Below, piece after piece: positions 27,815 to 36,264 of a stretch of DNA of 64,000 nt; position 1 is the stretch's first letter, and every line of letters begins with the position of its first letter. The position numbers and the translations under genes are program-made. The notes under the pieces were generated by a model that saw nothing but the letters and a program-made list of their open reading frames with translations, did no database searches and was not told where the DNA came from. Origin of the DNA: an uncultured Geobacteraceae bacterium (GTDB lineage Bacteria > Desulfobacterota > Desulfuromonadia > Geobacterales > Pseudopelobacteraceae); the NCBI GenBank assembly GCA_903901875.1, contig CAIUSO010000016.1, positions 20,519 through 84,518 of the forward strand, read 5' to 3'.

Positions 27815-28270
27815 TCACAACTGATTGAGATGCAACAGCGGCAAAATCAGTGGGTTTATTGGAGTGCGAAATGGATTCACGACCGTTACACCCCGGCAGG
27901 TAAAGCCATCTTGCATATCTTCAGACAACAGGATTCGGCAGCGACTTTCAGCCGCGATTGAAAGAATGAGCGCATCCCATATTTGGAGATTATGATCAAC
28001 CGTCAGATCAAAACCGGACTGAAAAGCAGACCAGGTAGAGTTGGCCACTTCAAAACTATCGGTCCATTCAAGCACCCGACCACGAGCAACCTCTGGCGAA
28101 CAGCCGCCTTTGCCGGTTAAAACGCGAAAGAGTTCACCCATTACCTGAGCAGGGAGTATCACATCTTCCGCAAGTAACCTTTCCAGTATTGAAATACTGG
28201 CATTACGTTGTGCGACGTCTCCTATGCCTTCCGCGTAGGCAAGTACATTGGTATCAATTGCAATTCTCAT
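27815..28270 (-). CDS. PIN-domain toxin (VapC-like ribonuclease)
   Basis: A 151-residue PIN-domain protein. The acidic residues expected for the metal site are present: D6 in 'IAIDTNVLAYAEG', an E in the 'MGELFRVL' region, D in 'QIWDALILSIAAESR' and the 'LLSEDMQDG' pair. PIN toxins cleave tRNA, rRNA or mRNA. Its start overlaps the antitoxin stop by 4 bases (28267-28270), the usual order of antitoxin first. It has no link to its metabolic neighbours. Confidence 0.9.
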   Translation of the reverse strand: MRIAIDTNVLAYAEGIGDVAQRNASISILERLLAEDVILPAQVMGELFRVLTGKGGCSPEVARGRVLEWTDSFEVANSTWSAFQSGFDLTVDHNLQIWDALILSIAAESRCRILLSEDMQDGFTCRGVTVVNPFRTPINPLILPLLHLNQL

Positions 28271-28503
28271 GATGCATACAACTCATCACGAGTCCATGAA
28301 CGAGTACCAGTAGCTTCTTGACGAGCCAGACGCCTTAAGAGCAGTTCACGAGAAGCCTGATGAGAACTATCACTCTTTTTAACGGGGAGAATGGTTGCCA
28401 CAGGCTTACCTCTTGAAATAACGAGGAATTCTTCACCCTGAGACACTTGCTTTAACATATGAGAAAAATGGCGATTTGCGTCAGCGGCGCGTACAGTTTG
28501 CAT
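28267..28503 (-). CDS. Phd/YefM family antitoxin
   Basis: A 78-residue antitoxin from the ATG at 28501-28503 (GGGGGGA upstream); the frame is open 10 codons earlier but lacks a ribosome-binding site. The N-terminal Phd fold is clear: 'MQTVRAADANRHFSHMLKQVSQGEEFLVISRGKPVATILP' (blocks). The C-terminal tail 'TGTRSWTRDELYAS' would contact the PIN toxin. Phd/YefM proteins neutralise the toxin and repress their own promoter; the palindrome just upstream is the obvious site. Confidence 0.9.
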   Translation of the reverse strand: MQTVRAADANRHFSHMLKQVSQGEEFLVISRGKPVATILPVKKSDSSHQASRELLLRRLARQEATGTRSWTRDELYAS

Positions 28504-28550
28504 ATTCCCCCCTGAGGAGGCGAGACGTATCATTGCCAGCCGCCTCCTTT

Positions 28551-28594
28551 GTAGTGTTAAACACTACTTTATGCCACGGCAAGCATAATGTCAA
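28551..28594 (-). promoter_or_regulatory. Promoter and operator of the Phd/PIN toxin-antitoxin pair
   Basis: On the minus strand TTGACA (28589-28594) and TAAAGT (28566-28571) are separated by 17 bases. A 17-base palindrome GTAGTGTT-A-AACACTAC (28551-28567) overlaps the -10 box and start site, ideally placed for autorepression by the antitoxin. The remainder of the 250-base gap up to 28755 shows no gene. Confidence 0.75.
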
Positions 28595-28755
28595 GGCGGT
28601 GAATCAAGGGAGTCGCGCCATGAATCCGGGAGAATAGATTCACCGTTATTGACCATCTGTCATGGGATGTGATAGAGATTCGCCACCACGAACTTCTCAC
28701 AGGTATTTCGTGTATTTCGTGGCTCAACTAATTTTGGATCAAAGGAAAGATCTCG

Positions 28756-30765
28756 ATGCCGGTAACTACCCGTTCCGTCTGTCCCTATGATTGTCCCGAT
28801 GCCTGCGGGTTGCTGGTTACCGTTGACCAGGGGGAGGCCGTTGCGGTTTGCGGCGATCCCGAGCACCCGATTACCCGGGGTTTCCTCTGTCCGAAGATGG
28901 CACATTACGAACGAACCGTCCATTCTCCCCGTCGGCTCACCACTCCACTGCGACGGACCGGTGCCAAGGGGAGCGGCCAGTTTGAGCCGATCTCCTGGGA
29001 TGCGGCCCTGGATATAATCTCTGCCCGCTGGCGGGACATTATCGCCACGTGGGGGGCGGAGGCCATCCTTCCCTATTCCTACGCCGGAACCATGGGGCTG
29101 ATACAGCGCAATGCGGGCCATGCTTTTTTCCACAAGCTTGGTGCCTCCCGACTGGAACGCACCATCTGCTCACCGGCTAAGGATGCCGGCTGGAAGGCGT
29201 TAATGGGGGATTCACCCGCCATGGATCCGGCCGAAATTACGGAAAGTGACCTGATTATACTCTGGGGAACAAACGCCGCCGCCACCAGTATCCATGCCAT
29301 GGCCGATGCTCAAAAGGCCCGTAAAAAAGGGGCGCGACTCTACTGCATCGACACCTACCGGACCCCCACCTGCGATGCCGCCGACGAAGCCCTGCTGATC
29401 CGCCCCGGCAGTGACGGGGCCCTGGCCCTGGCCATGATGCATGTCATTGACAAGGAAGGGCTCGCCCACATCCCCTTCATCACCGCCAACGTCCAGGGCT
29501 ACGAAAAGCTTGTGGCAGAGGTACTGCCGAACTACCCCCCCGAACAGGTGGCGACGCTCTGCGGAATTCCTGCCGAAACCATCATACGCCTGGCACGGGA
29601 ATATGCCACTGCCCGCGCTCCGTTTATCCGGCTGGGGAGCGGCCTGACCCGCTATGGCAACGGTGCCATGACCGTACGCACCATCAGCTGCCTGCCTGCG
29701 GTCACCGGTGCCTGGAGTAAGCCCGGTGGGGGAATTTTCCTCGGCACCTCCACCGGTGGAGCCTTTCCCCTCACGGTGGTGACTCGGGAAGATTTCATGG
29801 AGCGGGAAACCCGCCTGATCAGCATGAACCAACTGGGGGCCGCCCTGACCGAGCTCACAGATCCACCGGTCCAGTCCCTGTTCGTCTACCACTCAAACCC
29901 CGCCTCCATCGCACCGGACCAGAATGCGGTCATCAGGGGACTGGAGCGGGACGACCTGTTCACCGTTGTCCACGAGCGCTTTCTCACTGACACGGCCCGC
30001 TATGCTGACATCGTGCTTCCGGCCACCTCTTCCCTGGAGCACTCTGACCTGTACCGCTGCTACGGCAGCTATCACGCCCAGCGCTGCCAAGCGGCAATCC
30101 CTGCCGTCGGTGAGGCTAAAAGTAACTGGGAACTATTTACTCTGCTTGCTGACCGCATGGGATGGCACGAACCCTTTTTCCGCCAATCGGCCGACGAGCT
30201 GATCGAACAGCTCCTGACTGACGGCAATCCCTGGCGTTCTCCCGCAATAACGGAGGAACTGCGGCAGGGGAAGCCGGCGCTCTTGACGCCCCCGTCTCCG
30301 CCAAAAAAAGGGTGGCTGACCCCTTCGGGGACCATCGAAATCTTCAACGACCGGGAGCGTGAGCCGTTACCCCGCCTGCTGCCGACCCACGCCGAACAGG
30401 ACGGCTACCCGCTGCGACTCCAGCCGGCGACCACCCCGTTTGCCCTCAACTCCAGTTTCTATGAGCAGGACGACTTGCGGGACAAGCAGAAATGTATGAC
30501 GTTACTGATGCATCACAACGATGCCGATACACGGGGGCTGCACAACGGGGAAGCCGTCACTGTGGAAAATGAGCGGGGCAAGGTGCGCTTTACCCTTGAA
30601 ATATCAGAGCGGGCGGCACCGGGAACCGTGGTAACGGAAGGGGTCTGGTGGCGTGAATTCATGCCGGGTGACCGGGGAGTCAACGCCCTGACCTCACAGC
30701 GCCTGACCGATGGGGGAAGGGGAAGTACCCTTTATGACGTGACGGTGGAGGTCAGGAGCGGGTAG
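28756..30765 (+). CDS. Molybdopterin oxidoreductase (DMSO-reductase superfamily), stand-alone
   Basis: A 669-residue Mo/W-bis-MGD enzyme. The N-terminal [4Fe-4S] motif is C9-x3-C13-x3-C17-x27-C45, typical of this superfamily. Next come 'PISWDAALDIIS', the MGD-binding domains and a candidate Mo-ligand region 'TICSPAKDAG' (C138). Later blocks include 'VVHERFLTDTARYADIVLPATSSLE' (split) and a C-terminal MopB binding domain starting near 'YPLRLQPATTPFALNSSF'. No twin-arginine signal is present, so it should be cytoplasmic. No Fe-S or membrane subunit gene is adjacent, so the electron partner is unknown, and substrate assignment is not possible. Its 3' end overlaps the ROK gene by 14 bases tail to tail. 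Confidence 0.9.
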   Translation: MPVTTRSVCPYDCPDACGLLVTVDQGEAVAVCGDPEHPITRGFLCPKMAHYERTVHSPRRLTTPLRRTGAKGSGQFEPISWDAALDIISARWRDIIATWGAEAILPYSYAGTMGLIQRNAGHAFFHKLGASRLERTICSPAKDAGWKALMGDSPAMDPAEITESDLIILWGTNAAATSIHAMADAQKARKKGARLYCIDTYRTPTCDAADEALLIRPGSDGALALAMMHVIDKEGLAHIPFITANVQGYEKLVAEVLPNYPPEQVATLCGIPAETIIRLAREYATARAPFIRLGSGLTRYGNGAMTVRTISCLPAVTGAWSKPGGGIFLGTSTGGAFPLTVVTREDFMERETRLISMNQLGAALTELTDPPVQSLFVYHSNPASIAPDQNAVIRGLERDDLFTVVHERFLTDTARYADIVLPATSSLEHSDLYRCYGSYHAQRCQAAIPAVGEAKSNWELFTLLADRMGWHEPFFRQSADELIEQLLTDGNPWRSPAITEELRQGKPALLTPPSPPKKGWLTPSGTIEIFNDREREPLPRLLPTHAEQDGYPLRLQPATTPFALNSSFYEQDDLRDKQKCMTLLMHHNDADTRGLHNGEAVTVENERGKVRFTLEISERAAPGTVVTEGVWWREFMPGDRGVNALTSQRLTDGGRGSTLYDVTVEVRSG

Positions 30766-31729
30766 TGACGGCCAGCTCCTGCCATGCCAGTGCCGCTGCA
30801 CCCCGCACCGCACCATTACCTTCCGTCACGGCGGAGAGGAGCAACTTGACCTTCCCTTTGTACGGTCCGAAGAGGAATTCGTTCATGTATCGGGTGGCCG
30901 GTTCCCGCAGCAGCTCTCCGGCCGCCGCCAGCCCCCCCGCCAGAAAAATCGCTTCGGGGCGGGTATGTGCCACGGCATCGGCCAGTTTCATACCAAGGAT
31001 ACGGGCGGTTTTGTCGAAGGCGGCCAGGGCGATACCATCCCCCCGTGACGCCGCCTCAGACACCTGGCGGGAGGTAAGCTGGCTGAAGCAGATATCCCGC
31101 AGCGGACTCGGTTCACATCGTTCGGCCAGCAGTTCACTGACCGTCCGGCAGAGTCCGGTGGCAGACACATAGGTTTCCAGGCAGCCACGGTTTCCGCAGG
31201 CACAAAAGCGCCCCGCCGGGTCCACCACCGTATGCCCCAGCTCGCCGGCAAAGCCATCGGCACCGTACACCAATCCCCCATTAACAATAATACCACTCCC
31301 CAGGCCGGTCCCCAGAGTTATCACGATAACATCCTTCATCCCCCGTGCACCGCCAAACAGCAGTTCCCCCAGGGCCGCCGCATTGGCATCGTTGGTGATC
31401 GCCAGCGGCACCGTAAAGTGTTCCTGGAACAGCTGGACCAGATTTGTTGAGGGGCCCCAATTCAGATTGACCGGGTTTTCGACGGTTCCCCGGTGGTAAT
31501 TGGCGTTGGGGGCTCCGATACCGATGGCCCGTAGCCGGCAGCCTCTTGACAGAGATGTTTCCAGCCGGGTAATTGCATCACAAACCCGGTTGACCAGAAG
31601 AGCGGCAGGCTGTGCTCCCCACGTATCCAGGACCATTTCAGCGAGTAAACTACCCTGTCGATCAACAAACCCCACTGACGTCGTGGTGCCGCCAATATCA
31701 ATCCCAACTACGTACTCTTTCGAATCCAT
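30752..31729 (-). CDS. ROK family sugar kinase (glucokinase-like)
   Basis: A 325-residue ROK protein. It has the ATP-binding motif 'GIDIGGTTTSVGFVDRQG' and the sugar-binding region 'ITNDANAAALGE'. The phosphate loop 'VITLGTGLGSGIIVNG' follows, then the Zn-binding ROK signature 'GELGHTVVDP..CACGNRGCLETYVS'. There is no helix-turn-helix, so it is a kinase and not a repressor. Glucose or an N-acetylated hexosamine are possible substrates; phosphorylated amino sugar would be a precursor of the UDP-sugars needed by the glycosyltransferases to the right, but this link is speculative. Confidence 0.9.
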   Translation of the reverse strand: MDSKEYVVGIDIGGTTTSVGFVDRQGSLLAEMVLDTWGAQPAALLVNRVCDAITRLETSLSRGCRLRAIGIGAPNANYHRGTVENPVNLNWGPSTNLVQLFQEHFTVPLAITNDANAAALGELLFGGARGMKDVIVITLGTGLGSGIIVNGGLVYGADGFAGELGHTVVDPAGRFCACGNRGCLETYVSATGLCRTVSELLAERCEPSPLRDICFSQLTSRQVSEAASRGDGIALAAFDKTARILGMKLADAVAHTRPEAIFLAGGLAAAGELLREPATRYMNEFLFGPYKGKVKLLLSAVTEGNGAVRGAAALAWQELAVTTRS

Positions 31730-31780
31730 AATCCCACCTGTGAGCTTAAGTTAATTTTCCCCGTCCACCACGAACAACCA

Positions 31781-31809
31781 AGGCCCGCCCCTTGCGGAAG
31801 GGCGGGCCT
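31781..31809 (-). terminator. Hairpin after the NHL-repeat gene
   Basis: AGGCCCGCC...GGCGGGCCT forms a 9-base stem that extends further inward through CCTT/AAGG with a GCGG loop. It lies 26 bases after the NHL-repeat stop. Only a weak T-rich tract follows, so efficiency is uncertain. Confidence 0.6.
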
Positions 31810-31835
31810 GGCTGTCATTACTATATGGGAAACGA

Positions 31836-34754
31836 CTATTTTATGACACGGATAACGTTATTATCTGGATCCGTCACAAAAAGATACTTTCCATCGGTGG
31901 TAATATCGTAGGGGTTACCAAGACCCGTTGCAACGGTAACGGGTGAAACGGTTCCGGGTGCAATCATAACCTTGCTAACCTTACTATTATCGCCAGTCTC
32001 AACAACGTACAGACTGGTCCCATCAGTCGTGATTCCAGTGGGGAAGATGAACTGAACAGGAGCAGAGGTGTCACTGGCTGACGATGTCCAACCAGTGACA
32101 CGGAGCGTGGTCACATCACCGGTTCCAATTACCATCTTCCGGATCCTCTTGTTTGCCTTGTCAGCAATATAAAGGTTTGTGCCGTCAGTGGTAATTCCTA
32201 CCGGATTGGAAAATAAAGCTACAGTGCCAGCTCCATCGTTGACACCACTATGATTCCAATCACCGGCTATAGTTGTCACCTTAGTGGAGGCGATGACTAT
32301 TTTACGGATGGTATTATTATTAGAATCAGCAACATAGAGATTGGTTCCGTCTGTGGTAATACCGGTTGGACCATTGAAGCGGGCCAGTATACCACTATCA
32401 TTATCGTCAGTGCCAACGCCCCCGCCGTCTTCAGTAAGACCACTACCGGCAATCAGGGTGATCGGGCCTCCGTTAATTCCCATCTTACGAATAGCATTAT
32501 TTTGAGTGTCTGTAATAAAGATGCTTGCGCCATCGGTCGTAATACCAGTCAGCACGCTGGGAGCAGTTGTAAAACGCCCCAATGTTGTCACGACACCGGT
32601 CGCTATTACTATTTTACGTATACTGTTATTAATAGTGTCCACGACATAAAGGTTAGTTCCATCCGTAGTAATGCCTGCAGGGTAATTGAACAGGCCAACG
32701 GTACCTGTTCCATCAACAGAGCCGCCAGACCAATAATTTCCGGCGAGGATCGTAACGGCACCCGTTGCCTTGGACACATAACTAATCATATGATGATTTG
32801 TATCAGACACATAGAGGTAATCTTTGCTCATTGATATTCCCGAAGGTGTATCAAACGTGGTGTCACCCCCTGCAAGCTTCGCAACTGCGTTGCCAGCTAA
32901 AGACAACTTGCTTATTTTGTGACTGTCCGAGTCCACAATGTAAAGCAGTGCCCCATCGATAGTCACATCCAGCGGTCTACTGAAGTTAGTGGATAGCGTA
33001 TATACGGTTACCTTGCCATCACTGCCCATAACCAGTTTACGAATTGCATTGTTACCTGCATCAGTTACATAGAGAGTCGTGCCATCGGAGCTGATAGTAA
33101 TCCCGGAAGGATTACTAAAAAGTGCCGCAATTTTCTCAGGAGTGCCATCACCATCCGTTGATCCTGAAGCTGAAGTGCTGCCGACCACAGTTGACACGAC
33201 ACCAGTCGTTGTCACCACCTTACGAATGCAGTTACTCGTGGAATCAGCGACATAGAGCGAAGTTCCATCAATAGCAATACCTGTTGGAGAGCTTAAACCG
33301 CTTGAGGTCACTGTTGTAACTATCGGGCCTGACCCGGAAAATGTGATCTTCCGAACCACGTTACTTGCAGAATCTGTAACATAGAGCGTTTGATCGATCA
33401 CCGTAATATCATCGATGGAAACATCGGCACCCAAATCGGCTAATACCGCGTTAACCGTACTGGTTGCAATTGTAACGCTACGGATGGTATTGCTTGAGTC
33501 TGCAACATAGAGAGATGACCCCGTACTATCAATCGTAATTCTTGTTGGGGCATCAATTGAAGCTATGGTGCTCACACTGCCAGATCCCACCGCCACGGAA
33601 CAGATACGATTATTGTCTGTATCAGCGACATAGAGAAGACCGCCTTTAAGTGCAATTCCTGACGGATTATTGAATTTATTTGCGAGGGTGGTCACTTTTC
33701 GTGTTGTCACATCTACTTTACGAATCAGATTTGAGTCTATAACATAGAGATATGAACCGGTCTCGTCAACAACAATACTGGTGGGATTGCTAAACAGTGC
33801 TTGCTCCCAAGTACCATCTACACTGGCGGGACCAACGTTGGCATTCCCCGCTAAGGTCGTCACAACACCCGTATTGATAACAACATTACGTATCGTACGA
33901 TTCCCTGAATCACTAACATACAGAATTTTATTGACCGTATTAACTGCAAGCTTCGATGGTGTATTAAATAGCGCGACCGTTCCGCTCACCCCTACAGTGG
34001 GGCTTGTCCCCACAAATCCCGGATCACTCGCCGCAACTCCTGCTATTGTTGTCACTTCACCCGTTCCAATTACAACCTTACGAATTGTATTGCTATTGGA
34101 ATCTGTTACATAAAGATTTGCACCGTAGATGACAATTCTGCTGGGTGAGTTAAACTGAGCATCCGTACCATACCCATCAGCGGTACCAGGATCCTGCCCC
34201 CCTCTGCCTGCAAGAGTTGTCACTTCACGGCTTTCAATATTTACCTTTCTGATTGTATTATTGCCCGACTCCACGACGTATAAATATTTACCATTGGCGT
34301 CAATGGCAACCCCGGATGGTGAAGAGAACCGGGCATCCGCCCCTACTTTATCCATATAGCCGGGATCTGCGTCTGCCTTCCCTGCCAGGGTTGTGACGAC
34401 ACCGGTTGCTATTTCGATTTTTCGAACGGTGTTACTTGCTCCATCAGCAACATAGAGATTCGTACCACTGGCATCTATTGCTGAGCCCAGAGGTGTGTTA
34501 AAAGTCGCAATAGACGCAGATCCGCTCCCATCAGATGAACCAGAAACATCACCGCCGGCAAACCTTGAAACAACTCCCGTGGCAATAGGAAGTGCCGTAC
34601 CTTGACGCGCACCACCCATCTGTGTGGTACTGCCACTGCTACTGCCACTGCTACTGCCACCGCCACCACCACCACAGCCAAACAGCAACGTAGTACACAC
34701 CACCATTGATACCAGACACGATGCAAACTGTTTATCCTTTAATAGAGAAAACAT
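31836..34754 (-). CDS. NHL/beta-propeller repeat lipoprotein
   Basis: A 972-residue secreted protein from the ATG at 34752-34754 (GGAGG 10 bases upstream). A lipoprotein signal peptide ends in the lipobox 'LFGC' (C27), followed by a long Gly/Ser linker. The rest is a run of NHL-type beta-propeller repeats of about 50-60 residues. Each has a core like 'ITTDGTNLYVADSNNNTIRKIVIATGVVTTLAG' (short blocks), so two or more propellers are expected. Such surfaces usually bind protein or polysaccharide. The Asp second after the lipobox that would hold it in the inner membrane is absent (Gly follows), so it likely goes to the outer membrane. Its position after the glycosyltransferase genes suggests a surface role with the giant repeat protein. 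Base composition is more A/T-rich than in the genes to the left. Confidence 0.88.
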   Translation of the reverse strand: MFSLLKDKQFASCLVSMVVCTTLLFGCGGGGGGSSSGSSSGSTTQMGGARQGTALPIATGVVSRFAGGDVSGSSDGSGSASIATFNTPLGSAIDASGTNLYVADGASNTVRKIEIATGVVTTLAGKADADPGYMDKVGADARFSSPSGVAIDANGKYLYVVESGNNTIRKVNIESREVTTLAGRGGQDPGTADGYGTDAQFNSPSRIVIYGANLYVTDSNSNTIRKVVIGTGEVTTIAGVAASDPGFVGTSPTVGVSGTVALFNTPSKLAVNTVNKILYVSDSGNRTIRNVVINTGVVTTLAGNANVGPASVDGTWEQALFSNPTSIVVDETGSYLYVIDSNLIRKVDVTTRKVTTLANKFNNPSGIALKGGLLYVADTDNNRICSVAVGSGSVSTIASIDAPTRITIDSTGSSLYVADSSNTIRSVTIATSTVNAVLADLGADVSIDDITVIDQTLYVTDSASNVVRKITFSGSGPIVTTVTSSGLSSPTGIAIDGTSLYVADSTSNCIRKVVTTTGVVSTVVGSTSASGSTDGDGTPEKIAALFSNPSGITISSDGTTLYVTDAGNNAIRKLVMGSDGKVTVYTLSTNFSRPLDVTIDGALLYIVDSDSHKISKLSLAGNAVAKLAGGDTTFDTPSGISMSKDYLYVSDTNHHMISYVSKATGAVTILAGNYWSGGSVDGTGTVGLFNYPAGITTDGTNLYVVDTINNSIRKIVIATGVVTTLGRFTTAPSVLTGITTDGASIFITDTQNNAIRKMGINGGPITLIAGSGLTEDGGGVGTDDNDSGILARFNGPTGITTDGTNLYVADSNNNTIRKIVIASTKVTTIAGDWNHSGVNDGAGTVALFSNPVGITTDGTNLYIADKANKRIRKMVIGTGDVTTLRVTGWTSSASDTSAPVQFIFPTGITTDGTSLYVVETGDNSKVSKVMIAPGTVSPVTVATGLGNPYDITTDGKYLFVTDPDNNVIRVIK

Positions 34755-34770
34755 AATCTCCACCCTCCGT

Positions 34771-34799
34771 TATTTTGGCGTTCTTGCTAAGTTTGTCAA
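34771..34799 (-). promoter_or_regulatory. Candidate promoter of the NHL lipoprotein gene
   Basis: A perfect TTGACA (34794-34799, minus strand) lies 17 bases from AAAATA (34771-34776). The -10 box is weak and the leader would be only about 10-15 bases, so read-through from the glycosyltransferase genes is an alternative. Confidence 0.3.
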
Positions 34800-34890
34800 T
34801 CCATATGTACTGTTTATTAATAACCGTAAACTGAAGAAAATACAACCATCAATATTTTTAGTTTTTGATTCATGGGTGGGGGGTGCTTTA

Positions 34891-36225
34891 TCATACCATT
34901 TCTTGGCTGTTTACGCATTCCTGCACCATTAATCTTCTGCAATTATTCTTTAACTCGTTTCTACAATCCGGGTTATGGGCAATAATCTCCTGTGGAAGCG
35001 AAAGCGCGTGGAGCCAAATGGCCGTTGTCTGCTCAAGTCTCCCCATTTTTTCCAAGAGCAGGCCCAGTTGAAGATATGCCTGCAGGAAATCAGGTTTCAG
35101 ATGAATTACGTGCCTCATATAGCATTCCGCCTCATGCATAAAACCAAGCTGCTCCACATAGATTGCAAGATTAAAGAAAACCGCGTACTCTTGTGGTGAA
35201 TTTGGCTTTTTCAACCAAAGGCGAAGCAGTGTAACAGCGCGTTCATACTGCTGCGCCCCCCAAAGCTGCTGCGAGGTCATAATTGCAGTGGAAATGTCTA
35301 AAACGCCCATGGCACATTTTCTAAAATTTTCCTCAATAGGAATTATATTGATGGGCGGCAGAGAAGCTGCACTCTGAACCGAGAGTCCGCTAATATATCT
35401 AGCAACATTAAGAAATGTTGACCCTGAACTCCCCACAATAGATGATCGTGATAGAATCATAAGGTCTATCAGAGCATCTCTAACACTCTGGGCATTACGC
35501 CTAATATTACTGTTATATGCCCTGTTACTGCTATCCAAGGTAACATCTGACCACCCCTTCCCCTCCTCTTGGCGTTCTACATATGCGCTTTTGCAACGAA
35601 CTCTCACATTTGGGTACAGCTTCGCTGCTGATTCTGACTCTACTGAATCTGAACAGACAAAGAAATACCGATCAGCATTAGACGCAACAATCTCTCCAAC
35701 CTCAGAATCGGTATAACCAAGTATAAGGTCGGTTCTCCGCAGGTGAATACCATAAAAAGCATCGGGAAAGTTTTCTGCAATAAATGAATCTGCGGAAGTA
35801 ACAAGGTCAGGGTGAAAGACAGTGCTGACTGCTATTCGCTGCAATTTTTCGGAAGAAATCCATTGGGGGAAAATAGCAGGGTAAAAAAACACATCGCGCC
35901 CATCAATTAAGCAATAATCAATGAACTCCTTTTCAGTAAAGAAACCATAGACAGACACATACGGTACGTTTAAATATTCAGAATTAATAGTATCATGGGA
36001 CAAAACAAGCCAATCGTGGGCATGTTCTTTCAGATCAATTAGATTACTGGTTTTGACCACACGAAATGTACCAAACAGCTGAGTATATTCCGCTTCACAC
36101 CAGTTATTTACCGGCCAAATCACTTCCAGTTCATAGCCAAGCAACTCCGCTGCGGCAATGCCAGAGATCAGAGCATTATACCTGTTTCCGAAGCCACCGT
36201 CACAGTAAACAATAAATCGTGCCAT
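34891..36225 (-). CDS. NodZ/O-fucosyltransferase-like glycosyltransferase with C-terminal TPRs
   Basis: A 444-residue protein. Residues about 1-300 look like a GDP-fucose-type GT-B enzyme. It starts 'MARFIVYCDGGFGNRYNALISGIAAAELLG', the first glycine-rich loop of NodZ/FUT8-like and POFUT-like proteins, and carries the HxRRTD motif (H161-R163-R164-T165-D166), which matches the conserved donor-binding 'HxRRxD' of alpha-1,6/O-fucosyltransferases. After about residue 340 come at least two TPR units ('FFNLAIYVEQLGFMHEAECYMRHVIHLKPDF'). Assignment is by motif only; the donor sugar is not proven. It is 39 bases downstream of the GT41-GT4 fusion and shares its lower G+C. Confidence 0.75.
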   Translation of the reverse strand: MARFIVYCDGGFGNRYNALISGIAAAELLGYELEVIWPVNNWCEAEYTQLFGTFRVVKTSNLIDLKEHAHDWLVLSHDTINSEYLNVPYVSVYGFFTEKEFIDYCLIDGRDVFFYPAIFPQWISSEKLQRIAVSTVFHPDLVTSADSFIAENFPDAFYGIHLRRTDLILGYTDSEVGEIVASNADRYFFVCSDSVESESAAKLYPNVRVRCKSAYVERQEEGKGWSDVTLDSSNRAYNSNIRRNAQSVRDALIDLMILSRSSIVGSSGSTFLNVARYISGLSVQSAASLPPINIIPIEENFRKCAMGVLDISTAIMTSQQLWGAQQYERAVTLLRLWLKKPNSPQEYAVFFNLAIYVEQLGFMHEAECYMRHVIHLKPDFLQAYLQLGLLLEKMGRLEQTTAIWLHALSLPQEIIAHNPDCRNELKNNCRRLMVQECVNSQEMV

Positions 36226-36264
36226 CAGAATCCTACCTCAACACTACTCAATAGCGATCGTTAC

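Noticed and set aside
28660..29133. 157-codon minus-strand ORF before and inside the molybdopterin gene
   Set aside because: Overlaps the conserved Fe-S motif region of the real gene and shows no family pattern.
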